Source: JBBRLA01 sp038231615
GTDB taxonomy: Bacteria; Myxococcota_A; Polyangia; Palsa-1104; JAEUJZ01
Direction of reading: 5' to 3'
Assembly (NCBI GenBank): GCA_038231615.1
Contig: JBBRLA010000195.1
Location: forward strand, 1 to 12,758
Length of the DNA stretch: 12,758 bases
Shown: in pieces, positions 6,997 through 12,758 of the stretch
Layout of the letters: every line of letters begins with the position of its first letter
Position numbering within the stretch: the stretch's first letter is position 1
The notes under the pieces: generated by a model
Told to the model about the DNA's origin: nothing
What the model saw: only the letters and a program-made list of their open reading frames with translations
Database searches by the model: none
Translations under genes and position numbers: made by a program

Positions 6997-8703
6997 ATGG
7001 TAGGACAGAACATCGGCAGATACCGCATCGTTCGCGAACTCGGCCGCGGCGGCATGGGCGTGGTCTACGAGGCGGCGGACGATACGATCGAGCGCCGTGC
7101 CGCCATCAAGGTCTTGCACCCCCGTTTCTCCGAGGACCGCGCCGTCGCCCGACGCTTCTTCAACGAGGCCCGCGCCGCCAACATCATCCGCCACCCGGGC
7201 ATCGTCAGCGTCTCGGAGTTCGGTCACCTGCCCGACGGCGCGGCGTACATCGTCATGGAGTACCTGGACGGCGAACCCCTGGGGGCCCGCCTCCAGCGGC
7301 CGATCGGCCACGACGAGTCGCTGCGCCTGACGCGGCAGATCGCCTCGGCCCTGTGCGCCGCACACGAGAAGCACATCGTCCACCGCGACCTGAAGCCGGA
7401 CAACGTCATGCTGGTGCCGGACCCCGAAGTGCCCGGCGGCAAGCGGGCGCGCATCCTGGACTTCGGCATCGCCAAGCTGGTCAATTCGGAAGGGGCCCAC
7501 GCCAGCATGCAGACCAGCGATGGCATGCCCATGGGCACGCCGGTGTTCATGGCCCCGGAGCAGTGCCGCGGGGCGGCCGGGGTGGATGACCGCGCCGATG
7601 TCTATGCCCTGGGGGTGATGCTCTACCGCATGCTCAGCGGCAGGTATCCCTTCGTCGCCGGCAGCCCGATGGCCTGGATGGCGGCGCACCTTTACGAAAC
7701 GCCGCTGCCCCTGCGGGAGGCGGACGCTACGGTGCCAGAGGGGGTGGCGAAGCTGGTGCACGAGATGCTGTCCCGGGGGCCGGCGGAGCGCCCGACGATG
7801 GCGCAGGTGATGACCCGGCTGGACTCGCTGGCCGGGCTGGTGAGCAACCCGGGGCAGCCGGCGGTGTCAAACCCGGTGGCCGCGACGCCCATGCCGTCAA
7901 AGTCATCCCTCCCGAAAGCCGTCACGACGAGCGCGCCGGAGGCCTTCGCGCCCACCCAGTCCGAATCCCAGGTGACCCCGGCCCCGCCGGATCGCATCCT
8001 GTCCACGCTGGGCCAGGCGGCGATCGAGAGCCGCGTCGAGGCCCCGGCAAGGCCGGATCGGCGCCTCGCGGTGACCGGCGGGGTTGCCGTGGCGCTCCTG
8101 TGCGTCGGGGCGCTCCTGGCGATGCGCGTCCCGTTGCACCTGTCTCGTTCGACGGACAATCCGCCCGGTGAAAAACGCCCCGACAGGCCGCCGCCGCCGC
8201 TGCCGATTAAACAGGGGCTCGCGGAACAGGCGATCGCGGAAAAAGCGATCCCACAGAAGACATCCGCAGGAAATGCGCTGCCCACGCATGCCCCGCCAAG
8301 ATATTATCATTCATCCGCCGGAAGTTCGCCTGCCGGCAGCACGCCTACCGAGGTAGCTGCCAAAACCCTTGCGCCTGCCCCGCCCCGGGTGCGCTGGGCG
8401 CTCACCACCGATCCGGACGGCGCCGAGGTCACCCGCGAATCCGATGGGCAGGTCCTGGGCACGACGCCCTTCTTCATCGAACAGAACAGGGTCAAGGGCG
8501 ACCTCGCGATCGTACTGCGGCGCCAGGGATACATCGACAAGAAGATCTCGCTGAATCAGGGTAGGGACGAGGACCGTCATGAGAAGCTCCGACAAAAGGA
8601 CAAGCAGGCCCGGCCACACGCCGATTCCGAACCAACGCTCGACGTCGCGCCGCGGAAGCACGGGGACGACATCACCAATGACAAGATTCGCTTCGTGGAC
8701 TAG
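6997..8703 (+). CDS. Hanks-type Ser/Thr protein kinase, transmembrane, with PEGA-like C-terminus
   Basis: A 568-residue membrane-anchored kinase. The catalytic domain spans residues about 9-275: glycine loop GRGGMG (16-21), lysine K38 in AIKVL, helix-C glutamate E57, catalytic loop HRDLKPDN (129-136, D131), DFG (155-157) and APE (186-188). All catalytic residues are intact, so an active PknB-like kinase is expected. HRD arginine and the long MQTSDGMPMGT segment suggest activation-loop phosphorylation. A Pro/Ser/Ala-rich linker (285-355) leads to one transmembrane segment (about 357-378). The periplasmic tail has a Pro-rich spacer and a PEGA-like module (about 466-520, TTDPDGAEV then GTTPFF and LRRQGY). 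The extreme tail is charged. It overlaps the next gene by 26 nt, so the two products probably act together at the envelope. The ribosome site before ATG 6997 is weak. Confidence 0.94.
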   Translation: MVGQNIGRYRIVRELGRGGMGVVYEAADDTIERRAAIKVLHPRFSEDRAVARRFFNEARAANIIRHPGIVSVSEFGHLPDGAAYIVMEYLDGEPLGARLQRPIGHDESLRLTRQIASALCAAHEKHIVHRDLKPDNVMLVPDPEVPGGKRARILDFGIAKLVNSEGAHASMQTSDGMPMGTPVFMAPEQCRGAAGVDDRADVYALGVMLYRMLSGRYPFVAGSPMAWMAAHLYETPLPLREADATVPEGVAKLVHEMLSRGPAERPTMAQVMTRLDSLAGLVSNPGQPAVSNPVAATPMPSKSSLPKAVTTSAPEAFAPTQSESQVTPAPPDRILSTLGQAAIESRVEAPARPDRRLAVTGGVAVALLCVGALLAMRVPLHLSRSTDNPPGEKRPDRPPPPLPIKQGLAEQAIAEKAIPQKTSAGNALPTHAPPRYYHSSAGSSPAGSTPTEVAAKTLAPAPPRVRWALTTDPDGAEVTRESDGQVLGTTPFFIEQNRVKGDLAIVLRRQGYIDKKISLNQGRDEDRHEKLRQKDKQARPHADSEPTLDVAPRKHGDDITNDKIRFVD

Positions 8704-9682
8704 CCAGGCCGTCCTGTGGGCCGCGCTGCTCGCCCTTTCGGCCAGCCCGGCCCACGCGCGGCCGACGGACGACTTCCGCCAGCACTACGACCACGGCATG
8801 CGCCTGTACCAGGAGGGTCAGCTCGAAAGCGCCATCGAGGAGTTCAAAGCCGCCTACGCCGTCAAGCAGCTCCCCCGACTGCTCTACAACATGGCGCGGG
8901 CGCACTTCCAGCTTGGGCATTCCCAGGAGGCCCTCGACCTGTACCAGCAGTACCTGGCGATCGAGCCCAACCCCCCCGTGGAGATTCACACCAAGGTGCA
9001 GGAGAACATGGCCCAGGCCCAGGCCATGCTCGACGCCGCCGCCCGCATGAAGGCGAAGGCACCCCCGGCTGCCCCGCACGGCCCCGAGGCCGCACCGCCG
9101 GCCCCGCCGCTGGCTCAACCGCCGCCCCCGCCCCGCCCCGCCAAGGCCGGCCCGATCCTGCTCAGTGTCCGGGCCGGCCCGGCAATCCCGCTGGCGGCCC
9201 TCATTTCCGGCAGCACCACGCCCATCTGCGGCACCAGCACCACCAACGCCACCTGCGGACCGATCGAGCTGGCCTTCGGGCTGGAGGCCGGCTTCGCCTT
9301 GAACACCGCACGCACTGTCTATCTACTCTTCTCGCCGCAGTTCCAGCTTGAACGCGTCAATGGGCAGGTCACCAGCACCTTTCTCATGGCCCCGCTGGGC
9401 ATCCAGGTGGACATCCCCATCCGCTCCGCGCCCGGCCTCTACCTGTACCCACGCCTGAGTGTCGGCTACACCCTGTGGATCGTGTCAGAAGACTCCACCA
9501 ATCCCTCCAGCGGCAACTTGCTCTTGCACACGGGGGTCATCTTGCCCGAATTCGGCATCAAGTACGTCATCAAGGGCCGGGTGAACATCGGCTTCGAGGC
9601 GTTCAGCATGCCGATCATCTTCAACAGCAGGGCCGCGCTGTTCTTCTACCGCCCGCTCCTTTCCATCGGCGTGAATCTCTAG
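8678..9682 (+). CDS. Exported TPR protein with C-terminal outer-membrane beta-barrel-like domain
   Basis: A 334-residue protein in three parts. A signal peptide (1-27) ends in SPAHA. TPR-like helices follow (about 32-125: FRQHYDHGMRLYQEGQLESA, then LLYNMARAHFQLGHSQEALD). A Pro/Ala-rich linker (128-157) leads to a C-terminal half of alternating amphipathic strands (ILLSVRAGPAIPL, IELAFGLEAGFAL, LYLYPRLSVGYTL, VNIGFEAF) ending in SIGVNL. This resembles a small outer-membrane beta-barrel with periplasmic TPRs. Two cysteines, C184 and C193, flank a short loop and may form a disulfide. The frame is open upstream to 8579, but ATG 8678 begins the signal peptide. The gene starts inside the kinase gene, so coupling with that kinase is likely. 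The last codon before the TAG precedes the MITE target duplication. Confidence 0.83.
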   Translation: MTRFASWTSQAVLWAALLALSASPAHARPTDDFRQHYDHGMRLYQEGQLESAIEEFKAAYAVKQLPRLLYNMARAHFQLGHSQEALDLYQQYLAIEPNPPVEIHTKVQENMAQAQAMLDAAARMKAKAPPAAPHGPEAAPPAPPLAQPPPPPRPAKAGPILLSVRAGPAIPLAALISGSTTPICGTSTTNATCGPIELAFGLEAGFALNTARTVYLLFSPQFQLERVNGQVTSTFLMAPLGIQVDIPIRSAPGLYLYPRLSVGYTLWIVSEDSTNPSSGNLLLHTGVILPEFGIKYVIKGRVNIGFEAFSMPIIFNSRAALFFYRPLLSIGVNL

Positions 9683-9852
9683 GGCCTGTCCTCAGACTCG
9701 GACCGAGCCAGCCCGCCGAGAAGCAAGCAGCGCAAGAAGGAGCGGAGGGGAGCGGGCTGGAAGCCCGTGACCCGGAGCGACGACGCGGCGATGCGGCGAT
9801 GCGCAGCTTATCGGCGAGGATGGCGACGGGAGAGTTTGAGGACAGGCCCTAG
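9679..9852. other. Target-site duplication CTAG supplying both neighbours' stop codons
   Basis: CTAG at 9679-9682 contains the TAG of the plus-strand barrel gene (9680-9682). CTAG at 9849-9852 contains, on the minus strand, the TAG of the oxygenase gene (9849-9851). Removing the element and one CTAG leaves a single palindrome in which both stops overlap. That implies the convergent genes once shared the same four bases. Confidence 0.7.
9683..9848. mobile_element. 166-bp MITE-like element with 17-bp terminal inverted repeats and CTAG duplication
   Basis: The left end GGCCTGTCCTCAGACTC (9683-9699) and the right end GAGTTTGAGGACAGGCC (9832-9848) are inverted repeats with one mismatch in 17. The element is flanked by CTAG on both sides (9679-9682 and 9849-9852), as expected of a 4-bp target-site duplication. 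A YTAR target and ends of this kind are known for IS5-family transposons, so a non-autonomous derivative mobilised by such a transposase is inferred. It has no ORF of its own. Internally it holds a perfect 9-bp inverted repeat (9708-9716 with 9752-9760), a competing hairpin CGGGCT-GGA-AGCCCG (9754-9768) and a doubled GCGGCGAT. It lies between two convergent genes and may also act as a bidirectional transcription stop. Confidence 0.82.
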
Positions 9853-11132
9853 GCCGCGGCGCTGCCCAGCCCCTCAGGCAGAGGGAAGGTCGCCGCCAGC
9901 CCCGAAAGCCCCCGCCGGGTGGTCTGCTCCCAGTAGCGATCCCCCAGCCGCCGCTGTACCTCCGCCCCGAAGGGCAGTCGCCGGGCCCACTTCTGGCTGC
10001 CCCGCACCGCCAGCCGCACCGCCGGCACCAGCAAACGCCACGCAAGCGGATCGGGCGGAAAGTGCAGCCCCGCTGCATACTCGGGGCCTAGAAGCACCCG
10101 CGAGAGCGCATACCCCATCGGCCGCATCCGCCGGGCCCGGCGGCGCTCGTCATCGGTGCGCGCCGCCGTCTCGCCGCTCTCCATCAGCGCCCGCACCAGC
10201 GCCCGGGAATCTTCGTCCGGCGGCCCCTGGGTCAGTTGCGTCAGCGCCCAGAGCGTCCGTGCCTCCGCTTCGGTGGCGCAGAGCAGCTCTTCGCGCACCC
10301 CCATCACCCAGCCGGTGCAGCGCCACAGGTGCAGCAGGTCCTCTCGCTCCGCCAGCGTCAGGGTGAACCCCAGCTTGTTCAACCCGTCCCCCACCGCGTA
10401 CGAAAAGAGCAGCGCGGTGGCCGACATATCCGCCTGGTTGATCGGCGCACCCCACGCGTCCTCCCGCCACTTCCCGCTCTCCAGCAAGAGCCGCCGCACC
10501 GTTGCGTGCATCAGGCGCACCCGCACCGCGGCGCGAAACCCCTCCCCGGCGCCCCAGGGGCGCATCCCCAACGGCCGACTGACCGCGTGGACGAAGCGCC
10601 CCGTCTCCGCCAGACGGCGCGGTGCGTCCTCCACCAGGCGCCCGGACATCATCAACGGCTTGTTCCCGCCGGGGGAGCAGTACGCCCCCACCAGCGAATA
10701 GCAGCCCAGCACCAGCCCGCCCAGAGCGCCCGACCGCAGGAACACCGCCCCGCCCCGCTCAGCCCGGGACAGATCGGCCCAGAAGGGCGGCTTTTTCACC
10801 CCCGCGATCAGCCGGGCCAGCGACTCAGGGATGTCCTTCTGCCCGGCTGGCGAATCCGGGATGTCTTGCCCGTCACCCACGACGGACAGGAGGGAGAGCG
10901 ACGAAAGCGCGCGACCGATCAGCGCCTCGCGTCGCGCCCGGGGCAGACTGGCGAGGTCCGCGGCGGCGGCATCGGCTGGGGTGTCGCCTTCCCACAGAAG
11001 CGTGCCCAGCCGGTCGGCTCGCTCCCCGAAAAGGCGGCGGGCTTCTTGAACCTGGATGAATCGATCGGGGAACAACACGTCTTTTTGGATGCACTCCGTG
11101 CCGACACCACGTCGATCTGGTCCATGATCCAT
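9849..11132 (-). CDS. Oxygenase MpaB / rubber-oxygenase (DUF2236) family protein
   Basis: A 427-residue protein, mostly helical, resembling the ER-bound oxygenase MpaB / latex-clearing protein catalytic domain. Family traits: GGLVLGCYSLVGAYCSPGGNK (138-158), then GRLVEDAPRRLAETGRF (164-180), a conserved RLMHATVRR (206-214) whose H209 is the likely proximal haem ligand, WGAPINQADMSATALLFSY (227-245), LGFTLT (254-259) and GWVMGVREELL (274-284). Known members use b-type haem and O2 for oxidative C=C cleavage or remain uncharacterised. The substrate here is unknown and it need not degrade rubber. No signal peptide is seen. The frame runs open to 11261, into the neighbouring start, so I take ATG 11132, though its ribosome site is poor. 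It ends in the MITE's target duplication and diverges from the 2TM gene. Confidence 0.8.
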   Translation of the reverse strand: MDHGPDRRGVGTECIQKDVLFPDRFIQVQEARRLFGERADRLGTLLWEGDTPADAAAADLASLPRARREALIGRALSSLSLLSVVGDGQDIPDSPAGQKDIPESLARLIAGVKKPPFWADLSRAERGGAVFLRSGALGGLVLGCYSLVGAYCSPGGNKPLMMSGRLVEDAPRRLAETGRFVHAVSRPLGMRPWGAGEGFRAAVRVRLMHATVRRLLLESGKWREDAWGAPINQADMSATALLFSYAVGDGLNKLGFTLTLAEREDLLHLWRCTGWVMGVREELLCATEAEARTLWALTQLTQGPPDEDSRALVRALMESGETAARTDDERRRARRMRPMGYALSRVLLGPEYAAGLHFPPDPLAWRLLVPAVRLAVRGSQKWARRLPFGAEVQRRLGDRYWEQTTRRGLSGLAATFPLPEGLGSAAA

Positions 11133-11247
11133 AGATCCATGATAGCTGTCTTTCGTCGGCCTGGCAGCCGAAACGCGCTGCCACCCCGCCTGACGTTCGA
11201 AGGTCTTCCGCTGGTGTGCTAAAAGGGAACGACACAAGGAGTGCCAC
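11133..11247. promoter_or_regulatory. Divergent intergenic region between oxygenase and 2TM genes
   Basis: These 115 bases must hold the promoters of both divergent genes. I see a small palindrome TCGGC-CTGGCA-GCCGA and a TTCGAA site, but no convincing -35/-10 pair. An AAGGAG ribosome site (11236-11241) serves the plus-strand gene. Confidence 0.35.
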
Positions 11248-11817
11248 ATGTCGGATGACAACCGGCGCTATAACGAAGTGGAGATGCGGGAGGTCCTGCG
11301 CCGGGTGCAGCAGCGAGGGCACGTAGGGCAGGACGATCAGGCCGCGGGGCTGACCGGAGGCGAGCTGATCGAGACCGCCAAGGAGGTCGGCTTCACCGAG
11401 GCCGAGGTCGGCGCCGCCCTGGTCGAATACGAGGGCGACCGGCGGATCGCCGAGACCCAGCAGGAGCTGCGGCAGATCTCCTACCGCCGCCTGAGCGCGC
11501 ATTCCATCAACTTCCTGATGATCAATGGGGCGCTTCTCGGCCTGAACCTGTGGATGGGACCGCCCCTGTGGTTTCTCGTGCCGCTGCTCATCTGGGGCGT
11601 GCTGCTGCTCTACCATATGCGCGCGGCGTTTTTCCCGGACCCGGACCGTCTGCGCGAGCGGGCGCGGGCGCGGCAGGAGCGGCGGCGCCTGAAAGAGAGC
11701 GGCAAGGAGTTCGGCCACGCTCTGACCAAGGGAGCGGCACAGCTCCTATCGGTGACCGCCAAGCGGATCGACAAGGAAGTGGAACGCATCGCTCGCCCGG
11801 ACCCCGGGAAGCGGTAG
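11248..11817 (+). CDS. 2TM-domain membrane protein
   Basis: A 189-residue inner-membrane protein. Residues about 8-63 form a soluble helical head (YNEVEMREVLRRVQQRGHVG, then TGGELIETAKEVGFTEAEVG) like the short N-terminal modules often fused to 2TM domains in myxobacteria. Residues about 78-125 are the 2TM domain: YRRLSAHSINFLMINGALLG, WMGPPLWFLVPLLIWGVLLL and an exit at YHM. The remaining C-terminal part is a long, strongly basic and coiled helix (DRLRERARARQERRRLKES), probably cytoplasmic. 2TM proteins have no settled function. Some sit with sensory or signalling genes. The start is supported by AAGGAG 6 nt upstream. There is no operon partner on the same strand within 100 bases. Confidence 0.82.
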   Translation: MSDDNRRYNEVEMREVLRRVQQRGHVGQDDQAAGLTGGELIETAKEVGFTEAEVGAALVEYEGDRRIAETQQELRQISYRRLSAHSINFLMINGALLGLNLWMGPPLWFLVPLLIWGVLLLYHMRAAFFPDPDRLRERARARQERRRLKESGKEFGHALTKGAAQLLSVTAKRIDKEVERIARPDPGKR

Positions 11818-11819
11818 CC

Positions 11820-11835
11820 ACCGGCACAAGCCGGT
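11820..11835 (+). terminator. Short hairpin downstream of the 2TM gene
   Basis: ACCGGC-ACAA-GCCGGT is a perfect 6-bp stem with a 4-base loop, beginning 3 bases after the stop. Only a weak CTTT follows, so it is at best a poor intrinsic terminator. Confidence 0.35.
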
Positions 11836-11931
11836 ACGATCTTTCCCGATCGCCTCATTCCCTTGGCGAAAATTTCTTGAAACCACCGCCGCACTCGCGT
11901 CACTCCCCCACACAAGGAATAGGAGGAGACC

Positions 11932-12489
11932 ATGACTTCGCGACATTTTGGCTTGGCTGCGGCGTTTCTCTTCGGTGGACTCGGCCTGGCGGGGTGCTCC
12001 GGCTATAACCTGGCAGAGGCCGGCGCGGCCCCGCTCGATCTCACCTCCGCCCCGCCGCCGGGGCAGGCGAAGATTTGCATTGTCCGGCCGCAAACCAAGA
12101 TTTTTTCATTCACTGCGCTCGTCCGCGACAACGGCCACCTGGTCGGCGCCACCCGCGGCCAAAGCTACTTCTGCTACCTGGCGGAGCCCGGCGACCACCT
12201 GATCTCCACTGCGGCCGAGCGCGACACCGCCGAGGCCCAGGCTCACCTTGCAGCGGGAAAGAGCTACTATATGGAGCAGTACATCGACAACGGTTTCCAG
12301 AAGATGAACATCGTGCAGGAATGGCTGCCCCAGGAGCAGGCCACCGCCGAGGCCCGGACCTGCCGCTACCTGACGCTAGCGGGCGTGCCCCACAACGAGG
12401 TCCGGCCGCAGATCGGCGCAGTGGTCCCGGCCCTGCCCGGCAGCGGGCCCGGCTCGTTGCGCAGCTCCTTGCCCTCCCAGGGCGGATAA
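11932..12489 (+). CDS. DUF2846-like lipoprotein
   Basis: A 185-residue lipoprotein. The signal sequence (MTSRHFGLAAAFLFGGLG) ends in a lipobox L19-A-G-C22, so cysteine 22 should be lipidated. The mature domain (about 45-150) reads GQAKICIVRPQ, VRDNGHLVGATRGQSYFCYL, EPGDHLIST and GKSYYMEQYIDNG. This matches the beta-rich DUF2846 pattern, in which a small domain presents an 'R-P' strand and a 'pG-h' turn. The biochemical role is unknown. After C22 there are at least three more cysteines (49, 83 and about 143), a modest disulfide potential. An excellent ribosome site, AGGAGGAGA, lies just before ATG 11932, suggesting strong expression. The tail is Pro/Gly/Ser-rich. No aspartate at +2 is seen (S23), so outer-membrane sorting is plausible. 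Confidence 0.85.
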   Translation: MTSRHFGLAAAFLFGGLGLAGCSGYNLAEAGAAPLDLTSAPPPGQAKICIVRPQTKIFSFTALVRDNGHLVGATRGQSYFCYLAEPGDHLISTAAERDTAEAQAHLAAGKSYYMEQYIDNGFQKMNIVQEWLPQEQATAEARTCRYLTLAGVPHNEVRPQIGAVVPALPGSGPGSLRSSLPSQGG

Positions 12490-12584
12490 TCGGCAATCGA
12501 CGCCCCGCCCCTTGCTCATTTCGGCGTCACCGCCACCTGCCACTGCCACTGCTAGATGATGTGTCCCGGGGCACACGACAGCAG

Positions 12585-12616
12585 AGGGGTGCCTCCCTGA
12601 TTCAGGGGCCCCCCCT
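12585..12616. terminator. Strong hairpin between convergent genes
   Basis: AGGGGTGC (12585-12592) pairs with the GC-rich arm ending at 12616, and inside it CCCTGA-T-TCAGGG (12595-12607) forms a second stem. There is no T-run on either strand, so it may be a Rho-independent-like bidirectional stop without a tract, or a repeat remnant. It lies about 95 bases past the lipoprotein stop and 35 bases past the minus-strand gene stop. Confidence 0.45.
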
Positions 12617-12620
12617 GTCC

Positions 12621-12650
12621 GTGAGCGAGCGTGAGCGTGAGCGTGAGCGA
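12621..12650. repeat. GTGAGC hexamer repeat
   Basis: The sequence is GTGAGC, then GAGC, then three perfect GTGAGC units (12631-12648) plus GA. On the minus strand this is GCTCAC repeated, beginning two bases after the TAA of the four-helix-bundle gene. It is a simple repeat liable to slip. Confidence 0.85.
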
Positions 12651-12758
12651 TTACCGGCAGAGTTTGCTGAGCATCGCAATCACCCGATCAAGCAGCTCAT
12701 TGCCTCGCTGATAGGCTGGTTCGTCGATGAGCTGGAGAACTCGGCACGTCGAGCCGTT
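12651..12758 (-). CDS. Four-helix-bundle protein, 3' end only
   Basis: The last 35 codons of a minus-strand gene cut by the window edge. They end in ...RVLQLIDEPAYQRG and LLDRVIAMLSKLCR, then TAA (12651-12653). This closing helix (leucine-rich, with the 'RVIAML' core) matches C-termini of the small four-helix-bundle proteins first found as intervening-sequence proteins of 23S rRNA. These are about 110-130 residues and of unknown role. The complementary plus strand is also open here, but it reads as an antisense shadow. Assignment rests on the tail only. Confidence 0.55.
   Translation of the reverse strand, partial: NGSTCRVLQLIDEPAYQRGNELLDRVIAMLSKLCR

Noticed and set aside
6928..7761. 277-codon minus-strand frame opposite the kinase
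   Set aside because: Complement of the conserved kinase domain, with no motifs of its own.
10236..11222. 328-codon plus-strand frame opposite the oxygenase
   Set aside because: Its product is low-complexity Gln/Arg/Pro, a shadow of the DUF2236-family gene.
12621..12758. Plus-strand open frame starting at GTG in the hexamer repeat
   Set aside because: It begins with a repetitive ERER run, lacks a ribosome site, and is antisense to the recognisable four-helix-bundle tail.
1..12758. CRISPR array, tRNA, rRNA or prophage genes
   Set aside because: No regularly spaced identical repeats, no tRNA/rRNA signatures, and no phage structural or integrase motifs were seen on either strand.

Overview
The window reads as chromosomal DNA of a high-GC, probably Myxococcota-like (deltaproteobacterial) bacterium. 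This is an inference from the strong GC bias at third codon positions, a Hanks-type Ser/Thr kinase with a PEGA-like periplasmic tail, a TPR plus beta-barrel exported protein, a decayed 'DVW' repeat (propeller-like) gene, a 2TM-domain protein and the end of a four-helix-bundle protein gene.

Layout from the left: (i) 1-267 has no gene but holds a diverged direct repeat of about 168 bp period and a 21-bp tandem. (ii) 268-3329, minus strand: a two-gene ABC exporter operon, a permease fused to a C-terminal CPBP (CAAX-type) intramembrane protease domain followed by its ATPase with an ATGA overlap. (iii) About 3345-3671, minus strand: a frameshifted fragment of a repeat gene. (iv) 3812-5163, plus strand: a visibly lower-GC two-gene cassette, a 255-residue protein of unknown family translationally coupled to a PIN-domain (VapC-like) nuclease. 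This is the best candidate for an undescribed system, probably a toxin-antitoxin-like pair with an unusually large partner. (v) 5211-5966: aat, leucyl/phenylalanyl-tRNA-protein transferase of the N-degron pathway. (vi) 6027-6839: a LolA-like exported protein with its own candidate promoter. (vii) 6997-9682: a transmembrane Ser/Thr kinase overlapping an exported TPR/beta-barrel protein by 26 nt. (viii) 9683-9848: a 166-bp MITE-like element with 17-bp terminal inverted repeats and a CTAG target duplication. (ix) 9849-11132, minus strand: an MpaB/rubber-oxygenase (DUF2236) family protein. (x) 11248-11817: a 2TM-domain protein, divergent from the oxygenase. (xi) 11932-12489: a DUF2846-like lipoprotein. 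(xii) 12490-12758: a hairpin, a GTGAGC hexamer repeat and the 3' end of a four-helix-bundle (23S IVP-type) gene on the minus strand.

The genes do not form one pathway. Three groups share a theme: envelope proteins (exporter, LolA-like, kinase/barrel, 2TM, lipoprotein), one housekeeping gene (aat), and accessory or mobile DNA (PIN cassette, decayed repeat gene, MITE, repeats). The most striking structural detail is that the MITE sits exactly at a CTAG palindrome that supplies the TAG stop of both convergent neighbours. The target duplication gave each gene its own copy, so the insertion cost neither gene its stop codon.
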